DNA of 64,000 nucleotides, taken from Companilactobacillus kimchii DSM 13961 = JCM 10707 (lineage in GTDB: Bacteria > Bacillota > Bacilli > Lactobacillales > Lactobacillaceae). The position numbers and the translations under genes are program-made. Below, one piece after another: positions 52,864 through 61,892 of the stretch. Positions within the stretch are counted from its first letter, which is position 1. Each line of letters starts with the position of its first letter. The stretch spans positions 100,891-164,890 of the forward strand of contig NZ_AZDH01000017.1 of the NCBI RefSeq assembly GCF_001435445.1. The letters are read 5' to 3'. Under the pieces are notes generated by a model. That model did no database searches. It was not told the DNA's origin and saw nothing but the letters and a program-made list of their open reading frames with translations.

Positions 52864-55005
52864 ATGATTAAATTATCAAAAATGCTTAGGTTAGATGATT
52901 TAAAATCGACTCAACCAGAATACTTAGAATCTATTTTTTCTATTGCCAACGGACACCTAGGGATACGAGCCAGTGATCCAATTAGTCCTTCTGATAATGC
53001 AGGAACAATTGTTAATGGATTTTATGAAGAATCAAATATCATTTATGGTGAGAAAGCTTACGGATATGCTGAGAAGAATCAAACTATAGTTAAGCTACCT
53101 GATTTGCGACAGATAGAAATTTATGATGAAAATGATGACAAATTTATACACACACAGTTGCAGGATATGAAATTGGATATGGCCCAAGGAATATTACACT
53201 CAACTTATAAAATTTCTAATGCCAAAAATGAATTTATTAACTTAGAGCTAACTGGTGTTGTCAATCAAGAAAAAAGTCAGTTTATAGGTTTACGTTATAA
53301 GATTTCCAGTGATGACTATAAGGGGAAAATTAGACTTGTGCAGGATATGAAGTTTGGTGAGACGGCACAAGATAGTGATGATCCTCGAAAATCCAGAGAA
53401 ATTACAACCTTGCAGTACGATAATGTTCTGACTTCACAGAATCAAAATGTACTGCGAATAACTACTGAGAATAGTCAATTGTTTATTGAAATGGGCTTAA
53501 CTACAGACAAGAATTTAAAGCAGACATTTTCTTTAGCGAATACCCCAATAACATTTGATGTAATTGCGGCTGTTGGTAATATCAATCAAGAAATTTCTCT
53601 AGATAATGTGCCTACTTTTGAAGAAATAGAACTTGAATCAAAACATTTTTGGAAAAATTTCTGGAATCAAAGCGAAGTTAAGATTGATGGGGATGATCAG
53701 CTAGATCAAGCTATTCATTTTAATCTTTACCAATTAGAGTCGTCTGCTGGTAGGGATGGTAAAACTAATATTTCTGCCAAAGGCCTTTCAGGTGTCGGTT
53801 ATGAAGGGCATTACTTCTGGGACACTGAAATGTATATGTCTCCATTCTTTGCTTACACAAATCCCAAAATTGCAGCTGACTTGATTGCATATCGATATAA
53901 TATTTTGCCCGAAGCTAAAAAACGTGCCCGTACACTAGGCGTAAAAGATGGTGCTTTGTTCACTTGGAGAACTATCAACGGAAAAGAAGCCAGTGCTTAT
54001 TATCCCGCAAGTACCGCTCAATATCATATTGATGCTGACATTGCATATTCCATTTACCGTTATTACAACGTCACTAATGATGATCAGTTAATTAAGAAAT
54101 ACGGATTAGAAATTGTTTTGGAAACAGCTAGATTCTGGACCAATTTTGGTAGCTTCACTAAAATTGATGGTCAACAAAAATTCTGCTTTTTCGATGTGAC
54201 AGGGCCAGATGAATATTCAGCTATCGTTAATAATAATTATTATACAAACCGCATGGCTAAATTCAATTTGACTTTTGCTATTGAATTGATTGAAAAGTTC
54301 CCTGAAAAAGCACAGCAATTGGGTGTTAGTGAAGATGAGATAAAAGAATTCACAACAATCCGTGATGCTATTCTTTTACCATTTGATAAAGAAAAAGGCA
54401 TTAACGAACAGGATGATTCGTATTTCAAGAAACCCATTTGGCCGTTTGAACAAACGCCGAAGGAAAGCTATCCTTTATTGCTACATTATCATCCTCTGAC
54501 GATTTACAGATACCAGGTCGATAAACAGGCAGATACTTTGTTTGCTGATTTCTTATTCGATGATATTTCTAAGGATCAGTTAGTTAAAGAGTTTGATTAC
54601 TATGAAAATATTACAACACATGATTCGTCACTCTCACGTTCAATTTTTAGTGCTTTAGCGGCCAGATTAGGTTTAAAGGATAAGGCTTACTCATACTTCA
54701 TTGCTACAGCTAAAACTGATTTAATCGATCTTCAGGGTAATACTAATGATGGCTTACATATTGCCAATCTAGGTGGTAGCTGGGTTGCTATCGTTTCAGG
54801 CTTTGGTGGTATCCAGATTAAAGATGGTTTGCTCTATATACAAAATAATCTGCCTAAACTTTGGAACAAATTAACAATTCGAATTCAGTATCAAGGCCGA
54901 TTGTTAAATATTGAATATACTCAAAACAATACTAAAGTAACTATTATTTCAGGAGATCCTATTAATATTGTAGTCAATGGTGTTAAATCTACTGTAGAGA
55001 AGTAA
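52864..55005 (+). CDS. GH65 disaccharide phosphorylase
   Basis: Family 65 enzymes split alpha-glucosides with phosphate, giving beta-glucose 1-phosphate. This one has 713 residues. The N-terminal beta-sandwich covers about 1-260. The (alpha/alpha)6 barrel has YEGHYFWDTEMYMSPFF (substrate binding) and the catalytic Glu450 in VTGPDEYSAIVNNN; the motif THDSSLSRSIFSALAA follows. TTG 52849 is in frame but ATG 52864 is better placed. It follows a PTS EIIBC, so the natural substrate may be a phosphorylated disaccharide, as for the maltose-6'-phosphate phosphorylase of enterococci. Maltose, trehalose or kojibiose phosphorylase are alternatives. Confidence 0.9.
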   Translation: MIKLSKMLRLDDLKSTQPEYLESIFSIANGHLGIRASDPISPSDNAGTIVNGFYEESNIIYGEKAYGYAEKNQTIVKLPDLRQIEIYDENDDKFIHTQLQDMKLDMAQGILHSTYKISNAKNEFINLELTGVVNQEKSQFIGLRYKISSDDYKGKIRLVQDMKFGETAQDSDDPRKSREITTLQYDNVLTSQNQNVLRITTENSQLFIEMGLTTDKNLKQTFSLANTPITFDVIAAVGNINQEISLDNVPTFEEIELESKHFWKNFWNQSEVKIDGDDQLDQAIHFNLYQLESSAGRDGKTNISAKGLSGVGYEGHYFWDTEMYMSPFFAYTNPKIAADLIAYRYNILPEAKKRARTLGVKDGALFTWRTINGKEASAYYPASTAQYHIDADIAYSIYRYYNVTNDDQLIKKYGLEIVLETARFWTNFGSFTKIDGQQKFCFFDVTGPDEYSAIVNNNYYTNRMAKFNLTFAIELIEKFPEKAQQLGVSEDEIKEFTTIRDAILLPFDKEKGINEQDDSYFKKPIWPFEQTPKESYPLLLHYHPLTIYRYQVDKQADTLFADFLFDDISKDQLVKEFDYYENITTHDSSLSRSIFSALAARLGLKDKAYSYFIATAKTDLIDLQGNTNDGLHIANLGGSWVAIVSGFGGIQIKDGLLYIQNNLPKLWNKLTIRIQYQGRLLNIEYTQNNTKVTIISGDPINIVVNGVKSTVEK

Positions 55006-55021
55006 TACAGGAGGCAAATAC

Positions 55022-55879
55022 GTGGCTATTTATTTGGAAATGCCAAAAATTGACCCTAAGTTAGGTTTCAAGTTTATAAAAAATAGGGGCGATATTTTAA
55101 CTACCCCACATTGGCACCGTGAATATGAATTAATTTTATTGACAAAAGGAAAACTTAATTTAGGTATCAATGACAAGCAATATCAATTGCAAGATACTGG
55201 CATTGCTTTCTTCAAAAGTGGTGACATTCACTATATCGTTGCCACCCCTGATTCCAACCGTTTCGTTTATCAATTCGATATGAATCTCTTCAATGAATCG
55301 ATGGTCAAGGATTCTAATTTGGTCACTAGGTTGAATAGTATCTCACAGGTCAGCACTTTTTGGAGTGATGCTGTTAACAAAGAAATGCACGATATTCTCA
55401 TGTTGATTGTTGAAGAAGAAAATAAATCGGCAACGGATATGAATTTTATTATTACTAGTTTGATGTATCATTTGATTTCCATAATGATTAGAAAATTGCC
55501 AACTACAAAAGATGTTAAGGATCTAGATGTTAACTTAAAGAGTAAGGAGATTCTCGAAACTCTAAATAAGGTTTTTACCTATGTAGAATCGAATTATCAA
55601 TATCGAATCTCATTAGAGGACGTCTCTGGGCAAGCAGGATTTAGTCCTTATTACTTTTCGAGATTTTTCAAGAAGAATGTTGGTCAAACTTTTATTGAAT
55701 TTTTAAATAATTATCGAATCGATAAGGCCAAGTGGGAAATAATTAATACGGATAATTCCATTAGTGTTATTTTAGTAAAATCTGGTTTTTCTAGTAATAA
55801 AACATTCTATCGTAACTTTAAATTTCAAGTGGGAATGTCACCCAAACAATATCGCAAAAAATATTCGCTAATAGAATAA
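55022..55879 (+). CDS. AraC-family regulator of the GH1/PTS/GH65 operon
   Basis: This is a 285-residue regulator. The N-terminal cupin-like sensor domain (about 1-150) has TPHWHREYELILLTKGK. Two C-terminal helix-turn-helix units (about 190-285) have LEDVSGQAGFSPYYFSRFFK and ISVILVKSGFSSNKTFYRNF, then GMSPKQYRKK. The start is GTG behind CAGGAGG. It is the last gene of the operon and so likely controls the operon that contains it. The inducer is not visible. Confidence 0.9.
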   Translation: MAIYLEMPKIDPKLGFKFIKNRGDILTTPHWHREYELILLTKGKLNLGINDKQYQLQDTGIAFFKSGDIHYIVATPDSNRFVYQFDMNLFNESMVKDSNLVTRLNSISQVSTFWSDAVNKEMHDILMLIVEEENKSATDMNFIITSLMYHLISIMIRKLPTTKDVKDLDVNLKSKEILETLNKVFTYVESNYQYRISLEDVSGQAGFSPYYFSRFFKKNVGQTFIEFLNNYRIDKAKWEIINTDNSISVILVKSGFSSNKTFYRNFKFQVGMSPKQYRKKYSLIE

Positions 55880-55881
55880 GT

Positions 55882-55938
55882 AAAATCCATCGTAAAAACT
55901 GTAGTGTAGATCATCCACAGTTTTACGATGGATTTTTA
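55882..55938. terminator. Bidirectional terminator between convergent AraC genes
   Basis: A long stem of about 20 bp (55882-55902 with 55917-55936, one bulge) with A-rich and T-rich ends serves both strands. Confidence 0.85.
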
Positions 55939-55942
55939 TTTT

Positions 55943-56905
55943 CTAATTTCTAAATTTACTGGGCTTCTCATGATAATACTGTTCAAATTTATTATAAAAT
56001 TGTGTCCGATTCGACATACCAATCCGTTCAATAATAATTCCAATTGGTAGATCCGTATTTGTTAATAGATCGTATGCGTGCTGCATGCGCTGCTCATTAA
56101 GAATGTTAGAGAAAGTTTTTCCAGTTTTATTTTTAATTAAGTTGCTAACGTAATTTCTACTGTAATTCATTTCTTTAGCAATCTGATTCAAAGTAATATT
56201 AGCGTAATTTTGTTCGATATTTTTCAAAATAGATACGATGATTTCATTGTTAGGAATAACCTCATTTTCAACCTGAACATTCACAGCTCTGGCCATTTCG
56301 AAAAAAATAATAGGAATATAGTTTTTAATAATTTGATTGGAAAAATATTTGGGAAAGAAATATTCATTCATTATTTGCTCCAGAATAAACGGTAAAGAAG
56401 AATCTGATTCACGGAGTAATAAGAAATTTTTGTGATTATCATAATTGTTGCCGATGATAGCATTGACGACAAAACTAAAAGATGGTGAATATTGTTGATT
56501 AATATTGTTTAGAAAATCAAGACTCAAATCGGTTTCTTTAAAGAGAAAATTTATTAAAATATCATTCTCGTTTAATGGATCTATTTTATGTTTGCTACCA
56601 GTATCTAATAGAAGAATATCGTGCTGATGCAAATTTATTTCTTGACCATTTACTACTTCACGACATTTACCGGAATACATATAGTTGAGTTCCAAGAACT
56701 GATGAGAATGAAGAGGATATGGAGCAAAACGATGATGTTTGGAAATATAAAGAGAATTATTTTTAAAAAATATTTCGTTGTTTAATCGGTAATTTCCGTG
56801 TAAAAGACGTTTTTCCATTTGTGGAAAATCCATAACGAAAGCATGATTTTCGAGTTGCTTTTTCTCTATTTTATCGGGTTCTCTAAGTAATTTATCTAAG
56901 TTCAT
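55943..56905 (-). CDS. AraC-family regulator of the MFS/GH78-like operon
   Basis: This is a 320-residue regulator. The sensor half contains the cupin pattern YPLHSHQFLELNYMYSGKC (about 62-82). The DNA-binding half (about 225-320) has LNQIAKEMNYSRNYVSNLIK and IGIIIERIGMSNRTQFYNKF, ending in YHEKPSKFRN. A good GGTGG site precedes ATG 56905. It is divergent from the transporter-glycosidase-kinase operon, its likely target. It is a separate subfamily from the AraC gene at 55022. Confidence 0.9.
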   Translation of the reverse strand: MNLDKLLREPDKIEKKQLENHAFVMDFPQMEKRLLHGNYRLNNEIFFKNNSLYISKHHRFAPYPLHSHQFLELNYMYSGKCREVVNGQEINLHQHDILLLDTGSKHKIDPLNENDILINFLFKETDLSLDFLNNINQQYSPSFSFVVNAIIGNNYDNHKNFLLLRESDSSLPFILEQIMNEYFFPKYFSNQIIKNYIPIIFFEMARAVNVQVENEVIPNNEIIVSILKNIEQNYANITLNQIAKEMNYSRNYVSNLIKNKTGKTFSNILNEQRMQHAYDLLTNTDLPIGIIIERIGMSNRTQFYNKFEQYYHEKPSKFRN

Positions 56906-56958
56906 TCGTTATACCACCTGTATATTTGTTACTTTTAGTAATTATATTTGACATTGTT

Positions 56959-57002
56959 ATGTTAACGCTATCATTGTTTAATGTATATGTAAACGATAAC
57001 AA
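56959..57002 (+). promoter_or_regulatory. Tandem cre sites upstream of the MFS operon
   Basis: ATGTAAACGATAACAA (56987-57002) matches the cre consensus fully. ATGTTAACGCTATCAT (56959-56974), exactly 28 bases upstream, has one mismatch. A TTGACA at 56948-56953 suggests the promoter overlaps the first site, though no good -10 at normal spacing was found. CcpA control is likely; a LacI-type repressor could also use these sites. Confidence 0.65.
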
Positions 57003-57048
57003 GTTACCGAAATTCTTATAAAAAAAGATTATCTAGGAGGTATTTATT

Positions 57049-58224
57049 ATGAAGAAAGGTTGGTTAATGAAGTTTTCACTGCTTTCAATTTCTCTAGTGT
57101 TGACTTCTGCTGGAGCCATCTCAGGTAATATTCCCGCAATGGCCAAAACATTCTCAAATGAGTCCCTATCATCTGTAGAAATGTTAACAACAATTCCAGC
57201 ACTAATGGTAGTTATTTTTGTTATTTTAAGTAGTTTCATTGCAAAGAAAATAGGTCAAAAACAAACAGTTATTTTGGGATTAATAATTGCTTTGATTTCA
57301 GGTATCATTCCTGCTTTCAGCAGTAACTTTACGGTCGTCTTAGTATCCAGAGCTTTGTTGGGTGTTGGTTTTGGACTCTTTAATTCATTAGCTGTAAGTA
57401 TGATAAGCGATTACTTCACTGGTGATGAGAGAGCTCAATTGATTGGATTTCAAAGTGCCTTTCAAGGTTTAGGTACAGCGATTATGACTTATGTAGCTGG
57501 TCAATTATTGAAGGTTAACTGGCACGTAACATTTTGGATCTATGCAATTATTTTACCCATCTTAGTTCTATTTATTCTATTTGTTCCAAGCCCAGAGAAG
57601 AAACAAGATAGCAACGGCAGATCAAATAATGAAGTTAAACAATCTACTAATATGCAAGTTATCGGATATGTACTTTTATTATTTGTAGTTTTGATTATCT
57701 ATATGGGTGTTCAAGTTAAATTAGCTCTATTATTTACGTCAAATGGTTATGGTACAGCAACTGATGCAGCAAATATCATTAGTATTATGTCCATTGGTAG
57801 CATGTTAGCTGGATTTGCTTTTGGTACCATTTTCAAAATCATCAGACATTATACAATTCCAGTTTCGATTGTTTTGATGGCTATTTCCTTTTTCATATTA
57901 GCGGTATCAAATAGTATTGTTCTTTCGGGTATCGGTGGTGTACTTACCGGTATTTCATTCTCATTACTTGTACCATATCTTTTCAATCAAGTATCAGTTG
58001 TTTCACCAAAAGGGTCAGCAACATTATCAACGTCATTACTATTAGTCGGTTCTAACTTAGGATCATCATTTTCACCTTATGGATTAGCGCTGTTAGGAAA
58101 TATTTCAGGAACAAGCTCTGTAAATGGTGTTTTCATGGCTGGCGGAACAGTACTTGCAGTTATGGCAATAATTGGTTTGATTTTTGTAACAGTACGTAAT
58201 AAAAAATTTGTAAAGGAAGGCTAA
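57049..58224 (+). CDS. MFS transporter
   Basis: This is a 391-residue major facilitator with about twelve membrane segments and a charged central loop (PSPEKKQDSNGRSNNEVKQ, about 183-202). The loop 2-3 motif is IAKKIGQKQTVILG (about 64-77), near the usual GxxxDRxGRR position. VSRALLGVGFGLFNSLA is typical of the family. It heads an operon with a rhamnosidase-like hydrolase and a ROK kinase, so it probably imports the oligosaccharide or glycoside split by that hydrolase. An AGGAGG site precedes the ATG. Confidence 0.88.
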   Translation: MKKGWLMKFSLLSISLVLTSAGAISGNIPAMAKTFSNESLSSVEMLTTIPALMVVIFVILSSFIAKKIGQKQTVILGLIIALISGIIPAFSSNFTVVLVSRALLGVGFGLFNSLAVSMISDYFTGDERAQLIGFQSAFQGLGTAIMTYVAGQLLKVNWHVTFWIYAIILPILVLFILFVPSPEKKQDSNGRSNNEVKQSTNMQVIGYVLLLFVVLIIYMGVQVKLALLFTSNGYGTATDAANIISIMSIGSMLAGFAFGTIFKIIRHYTIPVSIVLMAISFFILAVSNSIVLSGIGGVLTGISFSLLVPYLFNQVSVVSPKGSATLSTSLLLVGSNLGSSFSPYGLALLGNISGTSSVNGVFMAGGTVLAVMAIIGLIFVTVRNKKFVKEG

Positions 58225-58226
58225 TC

Positions 58227-59810
58227 ATGGCATTTAAATTTCAAATTAATAACGATGTTAAATTTAATCATAATGAAGAATTACTAAAGAAAGCAGAAGA
58301 TAATGTACCAACTTTGAAACATAAAAATATTTCTGCGAAAAGAATAGTAGACATTGTAGCGGACAAAAATGCTATGAATGGTTTTAAGGCAGTCGATAGT
58401 GACAAGGATATCAGCAAACTGGCCTCATATTCATTTAAGAAAGGTGAAAAAATCGTTCTTGATTTCGGTAATCATGAAGTAGGACACTTTGGGATTGATT
58501 TGAATTCAGTTGGTTCACCCATGGATGCGCCTTTATTCTTACATTTAACTTTTGCAGAAACACCGGCAGAAATTGGAGTTGATTCAAGTACTTATGATGG
58601 TTGGTTGAGTAGTTCATGGATTACTGAAGAATACGTTCATTTAGATGTTTTACCTACAACGTTGCACATGCCTCGCCGTTATTCATTTAGATATGTCGAA
58701 CTAGAAGTTATGGATACTTCACCAAAATGGGGTGTCAGTTTTAGTAGCCCAACACTAGAGACCGAAAGTGCAGTTTCTATTAAAGATGTACCAGAAGTAA
58801 AAATTGATGATCCAATGTTAAGAAAAATTGATCAAGTAAGTATCAAAACTTTACAAGATTGTATGCAAGAAGTTTTTGAAGACGGTCCCAAACGTGATCA
58901 TCGCTTGTGGTTAGGTGATCTACGTCTTCAAGCAATGGCAAACTATGCCACATTCAATAATCAGGAATTAGTTAAAAGATGCTTGTATCTCTTTGGTGGA
59001 ATGACAACTGAAGAAGGTAAAATTTCAGCCAATGTTTTCACTAAACCACAGTCAACACCAGATGATACCTTTATGTATGACTATAGTTTGTTCTTTATTT
59101 CTGTTCTTAAAAACTATTTTGACAACTTTAAAGATCAAACGGTAGTTGATGATCTCTATCCTATTGCAAAAAGAGAAATTGATTTAGCTTTGAAGGAGGT
59201 TAATTCAGACAATATTTTACAAATGAATGAAGACTGGCCTGTTTTTGTCGATTGGTCGAATGACATTGATAAACAGACTTCTGGTCAAGCAATTCTTATT
59301 TATGTAATGAAACAATTTGTAACTTTAGCTGATCTGAAACATGATCCCGATTTGAATACTTATAAAGAAATTATTGAAAAATTATCACAAGCCGCAATTG
59401 AAAAAATGTACGATAAAAACAAGGGTCTCTTTACAAGTGGTCCAGATAAAGAAATAAATATTGCTAGTCAATCATGGATGGTACTAGCACATGTTTTGAA
59501 TGATGAGGAAAATTACAAACTGATGACTAATGCCATTAAAAAATTATTCCCTGTAACAGGTATTGCAACTCCTTATATGTATCATCATATAGCAGAAGCC
59601 TTATTTGAATCAGGGCATAAGGATGATGGTATTGAATTAATCAAGAATTATTGGGGTAAGATGGTTGATCTTGGGGCCGATACTTTCTGGGAAGCATTTG
59701 AACCAGAAGATTTGAATTTCTCACCATATGGTAGTCCAGTAATCAATAGTTATTGTCATGCTTGGAGCTGTACGCCGACATACCTTATTAGAAAGTATTT
59801 GGTTAAGTAG
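58227..59810 (+). CDS. GH78-like alpha-L-rhamnosidase family hydrolase
   Basis: This 527-residue cytoplasmic protein (no signal peptide) has an N-terminal beta domain (about 1-185) and an (alpha/alpha)6 barrel. The motif EDGPKRDHRLWLGD (218-231) is the family signature with the likely acid residues. The end, ADTFWEAFEPEDLNFSPYGS then INSYCHAWSCTPTYLIRKYL, is typical of bacterial alpha-L-rhamnosidases. It is shorter than most GH78 enzymes (often 700-1000 residues), lacking extra beta domains. It begins two bases after the MFS stop. A related six-hairpin glycosidase with another specificity is possible. Confidence 0.85.
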   Translation: MAFKFQINNDVKFNHNEELLKKAEDNVPTLKHKNISAKRIVDIVADKNAMNGFKAVDSDKDISKLASYSFKKGEKIVLDFGNHEVGHFGIDLNSVGSPMDAPLFLHLTFAETPAEIGVDSSTYDGWLSSSWITEEYVHLDVLPTTLHMPRRYSFRYVELEVMDTSPKWGVSFSSPTLETESAVSIKDVPEVKIDDPMLRKIDQVSIKTLQDCMQEVFEDGPKRDHRLWLGDLRLQAMANYATFNNQELVKRCLYLFGGMTTEEGKISANVFTKPQSTPDDTFMYDYSLFFISVLKNYFDNFKDQTVVDDLYPIAKREIDLALKEVNSDNILQMNEDWPVFVDWSNDIDKQTSGQAILIYVMKQFVTLADLKHDPDLNTYKEIIEKLSQAAIEKMYDKNKGLFTSGPDKEINIASQSWMVLAHVLNDEENYKLMTNAIKKLFPVTGIATPYMYHHIAEALFESGHKDDGIELIKNYWGKMVDLGADTFWEAFEPEDLNFSPYGSPVINSYCHAWSCTPTYLIRKYLVK

Positions 59811-59821
59811 GTTAGAAAATT

Positions 59822-60748
59822 ATGATTAATAAATATTTGGTTTTTGATGTTGGAGGAACTAATGTCAAATATGCTATCATTGATCGTTCGGGAAAACTTA
59901 TTGAGAAAAATTCAATGGTAACTTTGCACAGTTTAAATGATTTTATAAGTTCCTTACAAAAAATAATCGATTATTACCGAGGAAGTTTTACAGGTATTGC
60001 ATTTAGTGTTCCGGGAAGAGTAAGCCACGATGATGGAAAGATTTATGGAGGCGGTAGTCTACCATTTATGGATAAAAAGTCGTTAGCTGATTTGATAAAC
60101 ACTGATGTTCCTGTTGCCGTTGAAAATGATGGCAAGGCTGCTGCCTTATCAGAACTATGGTTAGGTAATCTGAAAGATATTAAAAATGGTGCTGCTATAG
60201 TGTTAGGCACAGGCGTAGGTGGCGGAATTATTATGAATCATCAATTGATTTATGGTTCACACTTTCAAGCTGGTGAAGTTAGTTTCTTAGTTAATAATTC
60301 AAAAAAATTAGGCTATGATGACTTAGAAGGTAGTTCTGGATCAGCGGTAAAAATGATCAATGAATGTGCCACAAAATTAGGTTTGAATAATAAAAATGAT
60401 GGTAAAAGAGTATTTGAAGAAATTAATAAAGACAATGATTCAATTATGCCAATTTTTGAGAGATATTGTCGTAATATTGCAACTTTGATTCATAATATTC
60501 AAGCGATTATTGATCTGGATAGATATGTTATCGGTGGTGGAATATCATCACAACCTATCGTTGCTCAAACGATTAACCAGGAATTCATCAAATTACGTAG
60601 TGAGGTTCCTATAATTCAAACCACCTTGTCTAAACCTAAGATTATTAATAGTAAATTTAAGAATGACGCTAACTTGTACGGAGCACTATATAATTGGCTT
60701 ATGAATATGGACAATTATTTTCAGAATAAGGGGCAAGCCACTAATTAA
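59822..60748 (+). CDS. ROK-family sugar kinase
   Basis: This 308-residue protein has the ATP-binding start FDVGGTNVKYAII (about 8-20), the substrate loop VPVAVENDGKAAALSELWLG (about 97-116) with catalytic Asp, and the second phosphate loop VLGTGVGGGII. The CXCGXXGC zinc motif of many ROK proteins is absent, as is common in lactobacillar sugar kinases. There is no helix-turn-helix, so it is a kinase rather than a repressor. It is third in the MFS-GH78-ROK operon and would phosphorylate a hexose released by the hydrolase. Confidence 0.9.
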   Translation: MINKYLVFDVGGTNVKYAIIDRSGKLIEKNSMVTLHSLNDFISSLQKIIDYYRGSFTGIAFSVPGRVSHDDGKIYGGGSLPFMDKKSLADLINTDVPVAVENDGKAAALSELWLGNLKDIKNGAAIVLGTGVGGGIIMNHQLIYGSHFQAGEVSFLVNNSKKLGYDDLEGSSGSAVKMINECATKLGLNNKNDGKRVFEEINKDNDSIMPIFERYCRNIATLIHNIQAIIDLDRYVIGGGISSQPIVAQTINQEFIKLRSEVPIIQTTLSKPKIINSKFKNDANLYGALYNWLMNMDNYFQNKGQATN

Positions 60749-60762
60749 TAAAACATTCTAAA

Positions 60763-60814
60763 AAAACTATGCTCAGGATGAACTTTTAAGTTCATTTTAG
60801 GCATAGTTTTTTTT
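60763..60814. terminator. Terminator between the ROK kinase and DeoR genes
   Basis: A 10-bp outer stem (60763-60772 with 60801-60810) and an inner GATGAACT/AGTTCATT stem are followed by eight T. It can act in both directions for the converging genes. Confidence 0.85.
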
Positions 60815-60817
60815 GCT

Positions 60818-61606
60818 CTAAATAAGCGGATTATTTTTAAAATTAGGATAAATTATTTTGACATTTAATCTTCTCAAACGAACTAAAAAATCGATTGGAG
60901 GTTTCCGATCAGTAATCAACGTAGTCCAAGCAGGGAATTCCGCTAATTTAACGTAATCTGAACTGTCATTCTTGAATTTAGTATGATCAGCCAATAAAAT
61001 ACCCTCGCGCGCATTGGCAAGCATCTGTCTTTTAATATTTGCTTGTTCAACATTTGCCATGTAAGCACCATTCATGTCTAATGAACTGCACGACATAATT
61101 GCCAATTGTGGTCTAAACATTGCAAGGTCTTGAATTGCGTGACTGCCAATAATTGAGTCTGAATTAGGCTTTAATTCACCACCCGTTATGAATACATGGA
61201 TATTAGACATTTTTCCAGTTTTAACAGCAACTCTTAAATTATCAGTAATGATATTCAGATTCCTGTGGTCTTTCAGGAATGGTGGGAGAAAGGAAAGCGT
61301 TGTACTAGGGTCAATATACATTGCTTGATTATCTTTGATGATTTTTGACAATAGGTGGCACATCAATTTCTTCTCATTAACCTGTTCTTGCAATCTGTAT
61401 GGCGAGCTGTATTCAATATTGGAATCTGGCAGTAAAGATACCATCCCAAATGTACGCTGAATTTTTCCGGCCTGTTCTAATATAATCAAATCTCTACGCA
61501 TGGTAGAAGTACTCTCACCAGTTAAGTCAATTAAGCGTTTTACACTAATTTTTTGGTGAGTTTCTAAAATATTTAAGATTGAAGATATACGTTCATCCTT
61601 GGGCAT
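60818..61606 (-). CDS. DeoR-family regulator
   Basis: This is a 262-residue repressor type. The N-terminal winged helix (about 1-55) has ISVKRLIDLTGESTSTMRRDL and AGKIQRTFG. The C-terminal sugar-phosphate domain (about 75-235) includes DPSTTLSFLPPFL, VFITGGELKPNSDSIIG and LADHTKFKNDSS. ATG 61606 behind GGAGG is preferred over the in-frame TTG just before it. It is divergent from the galactitol-type PTS and probably represses it until a phosphosugar binds. Confidence 0.9.
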   Translation of the reverse strand: MPKDERISSILNILETHQKISVKRLIDLTGESTSTMRRDLIILEQAGKIQRTFGMVSLLPDSNIEYSSPYRLQEQVNEKKLMCHLLSKIIKDNQAMYIDPSTTLSFLPPFLKDHRNLNIITDNLRVAVKTGKMSNIHVFITGGELKPNSDSIIGSHAIQDLAMFRPQLAIMSCSSLDMNGAYMANVEQANIKRQMLANAREGILLADHTKFKNDSSDYVKLAEFPAWTTLITDRKPPIDFLVRLRRLNVKIIYPNFKNNPLI

Positions 61607-61636
61607 CAATTATCCTCCTGGAAGCGCAGATCCATC

Positions 61637-61666
61637 AAATGTTCATTAAATGTTCAGGTTATGAAC
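61637..61666. promoter_or_regulatory. Candidate DeoR operator repeats
   Basis: AAATGTTCA occurs at 61637-61645 and again at 61648-61656, eleven bases apart, followed by the inverted TGAAC at 61662-61666. Repeats one helical turn apart, right behind the DeoR start, fit DeoR binding. The assignment is inferred. Confidence 0.45.
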
Positions 61667-61722
61667 GAAATCAGTCGAAATACTTGAATGATTTTCATAA
61701 AATAATGAATTCACTTTCAGAG

Positions 61723-61738
61723 ATGTAAGCGCTTCAAT
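61723..61738 (+). promoter_or_regulatory. Near-cre site upstream of the galactitol-type PTS
   Basis: ATGTAAGCGCTTCAAT departs from the cre consensus at one fixed position. It lies 155 bases before the EIIA start. The rest of the 61607-61892 gap is AT-rich with no clear promoter. Confidence 0.45.
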
Positions 61739-61892
61739 ATACTTTGAATTGAAGGCAAGGTAATGAAGTAAAAGCATTCAAACTACATAATCAATTTAAC
61801 AATATAAATTTTAGCAATTATAACAACCTTTTTAAAGTTGAATGTAAAGATTATCTGGTTTTCAGAATAAAAACTTATAGGAGGATAAAATA

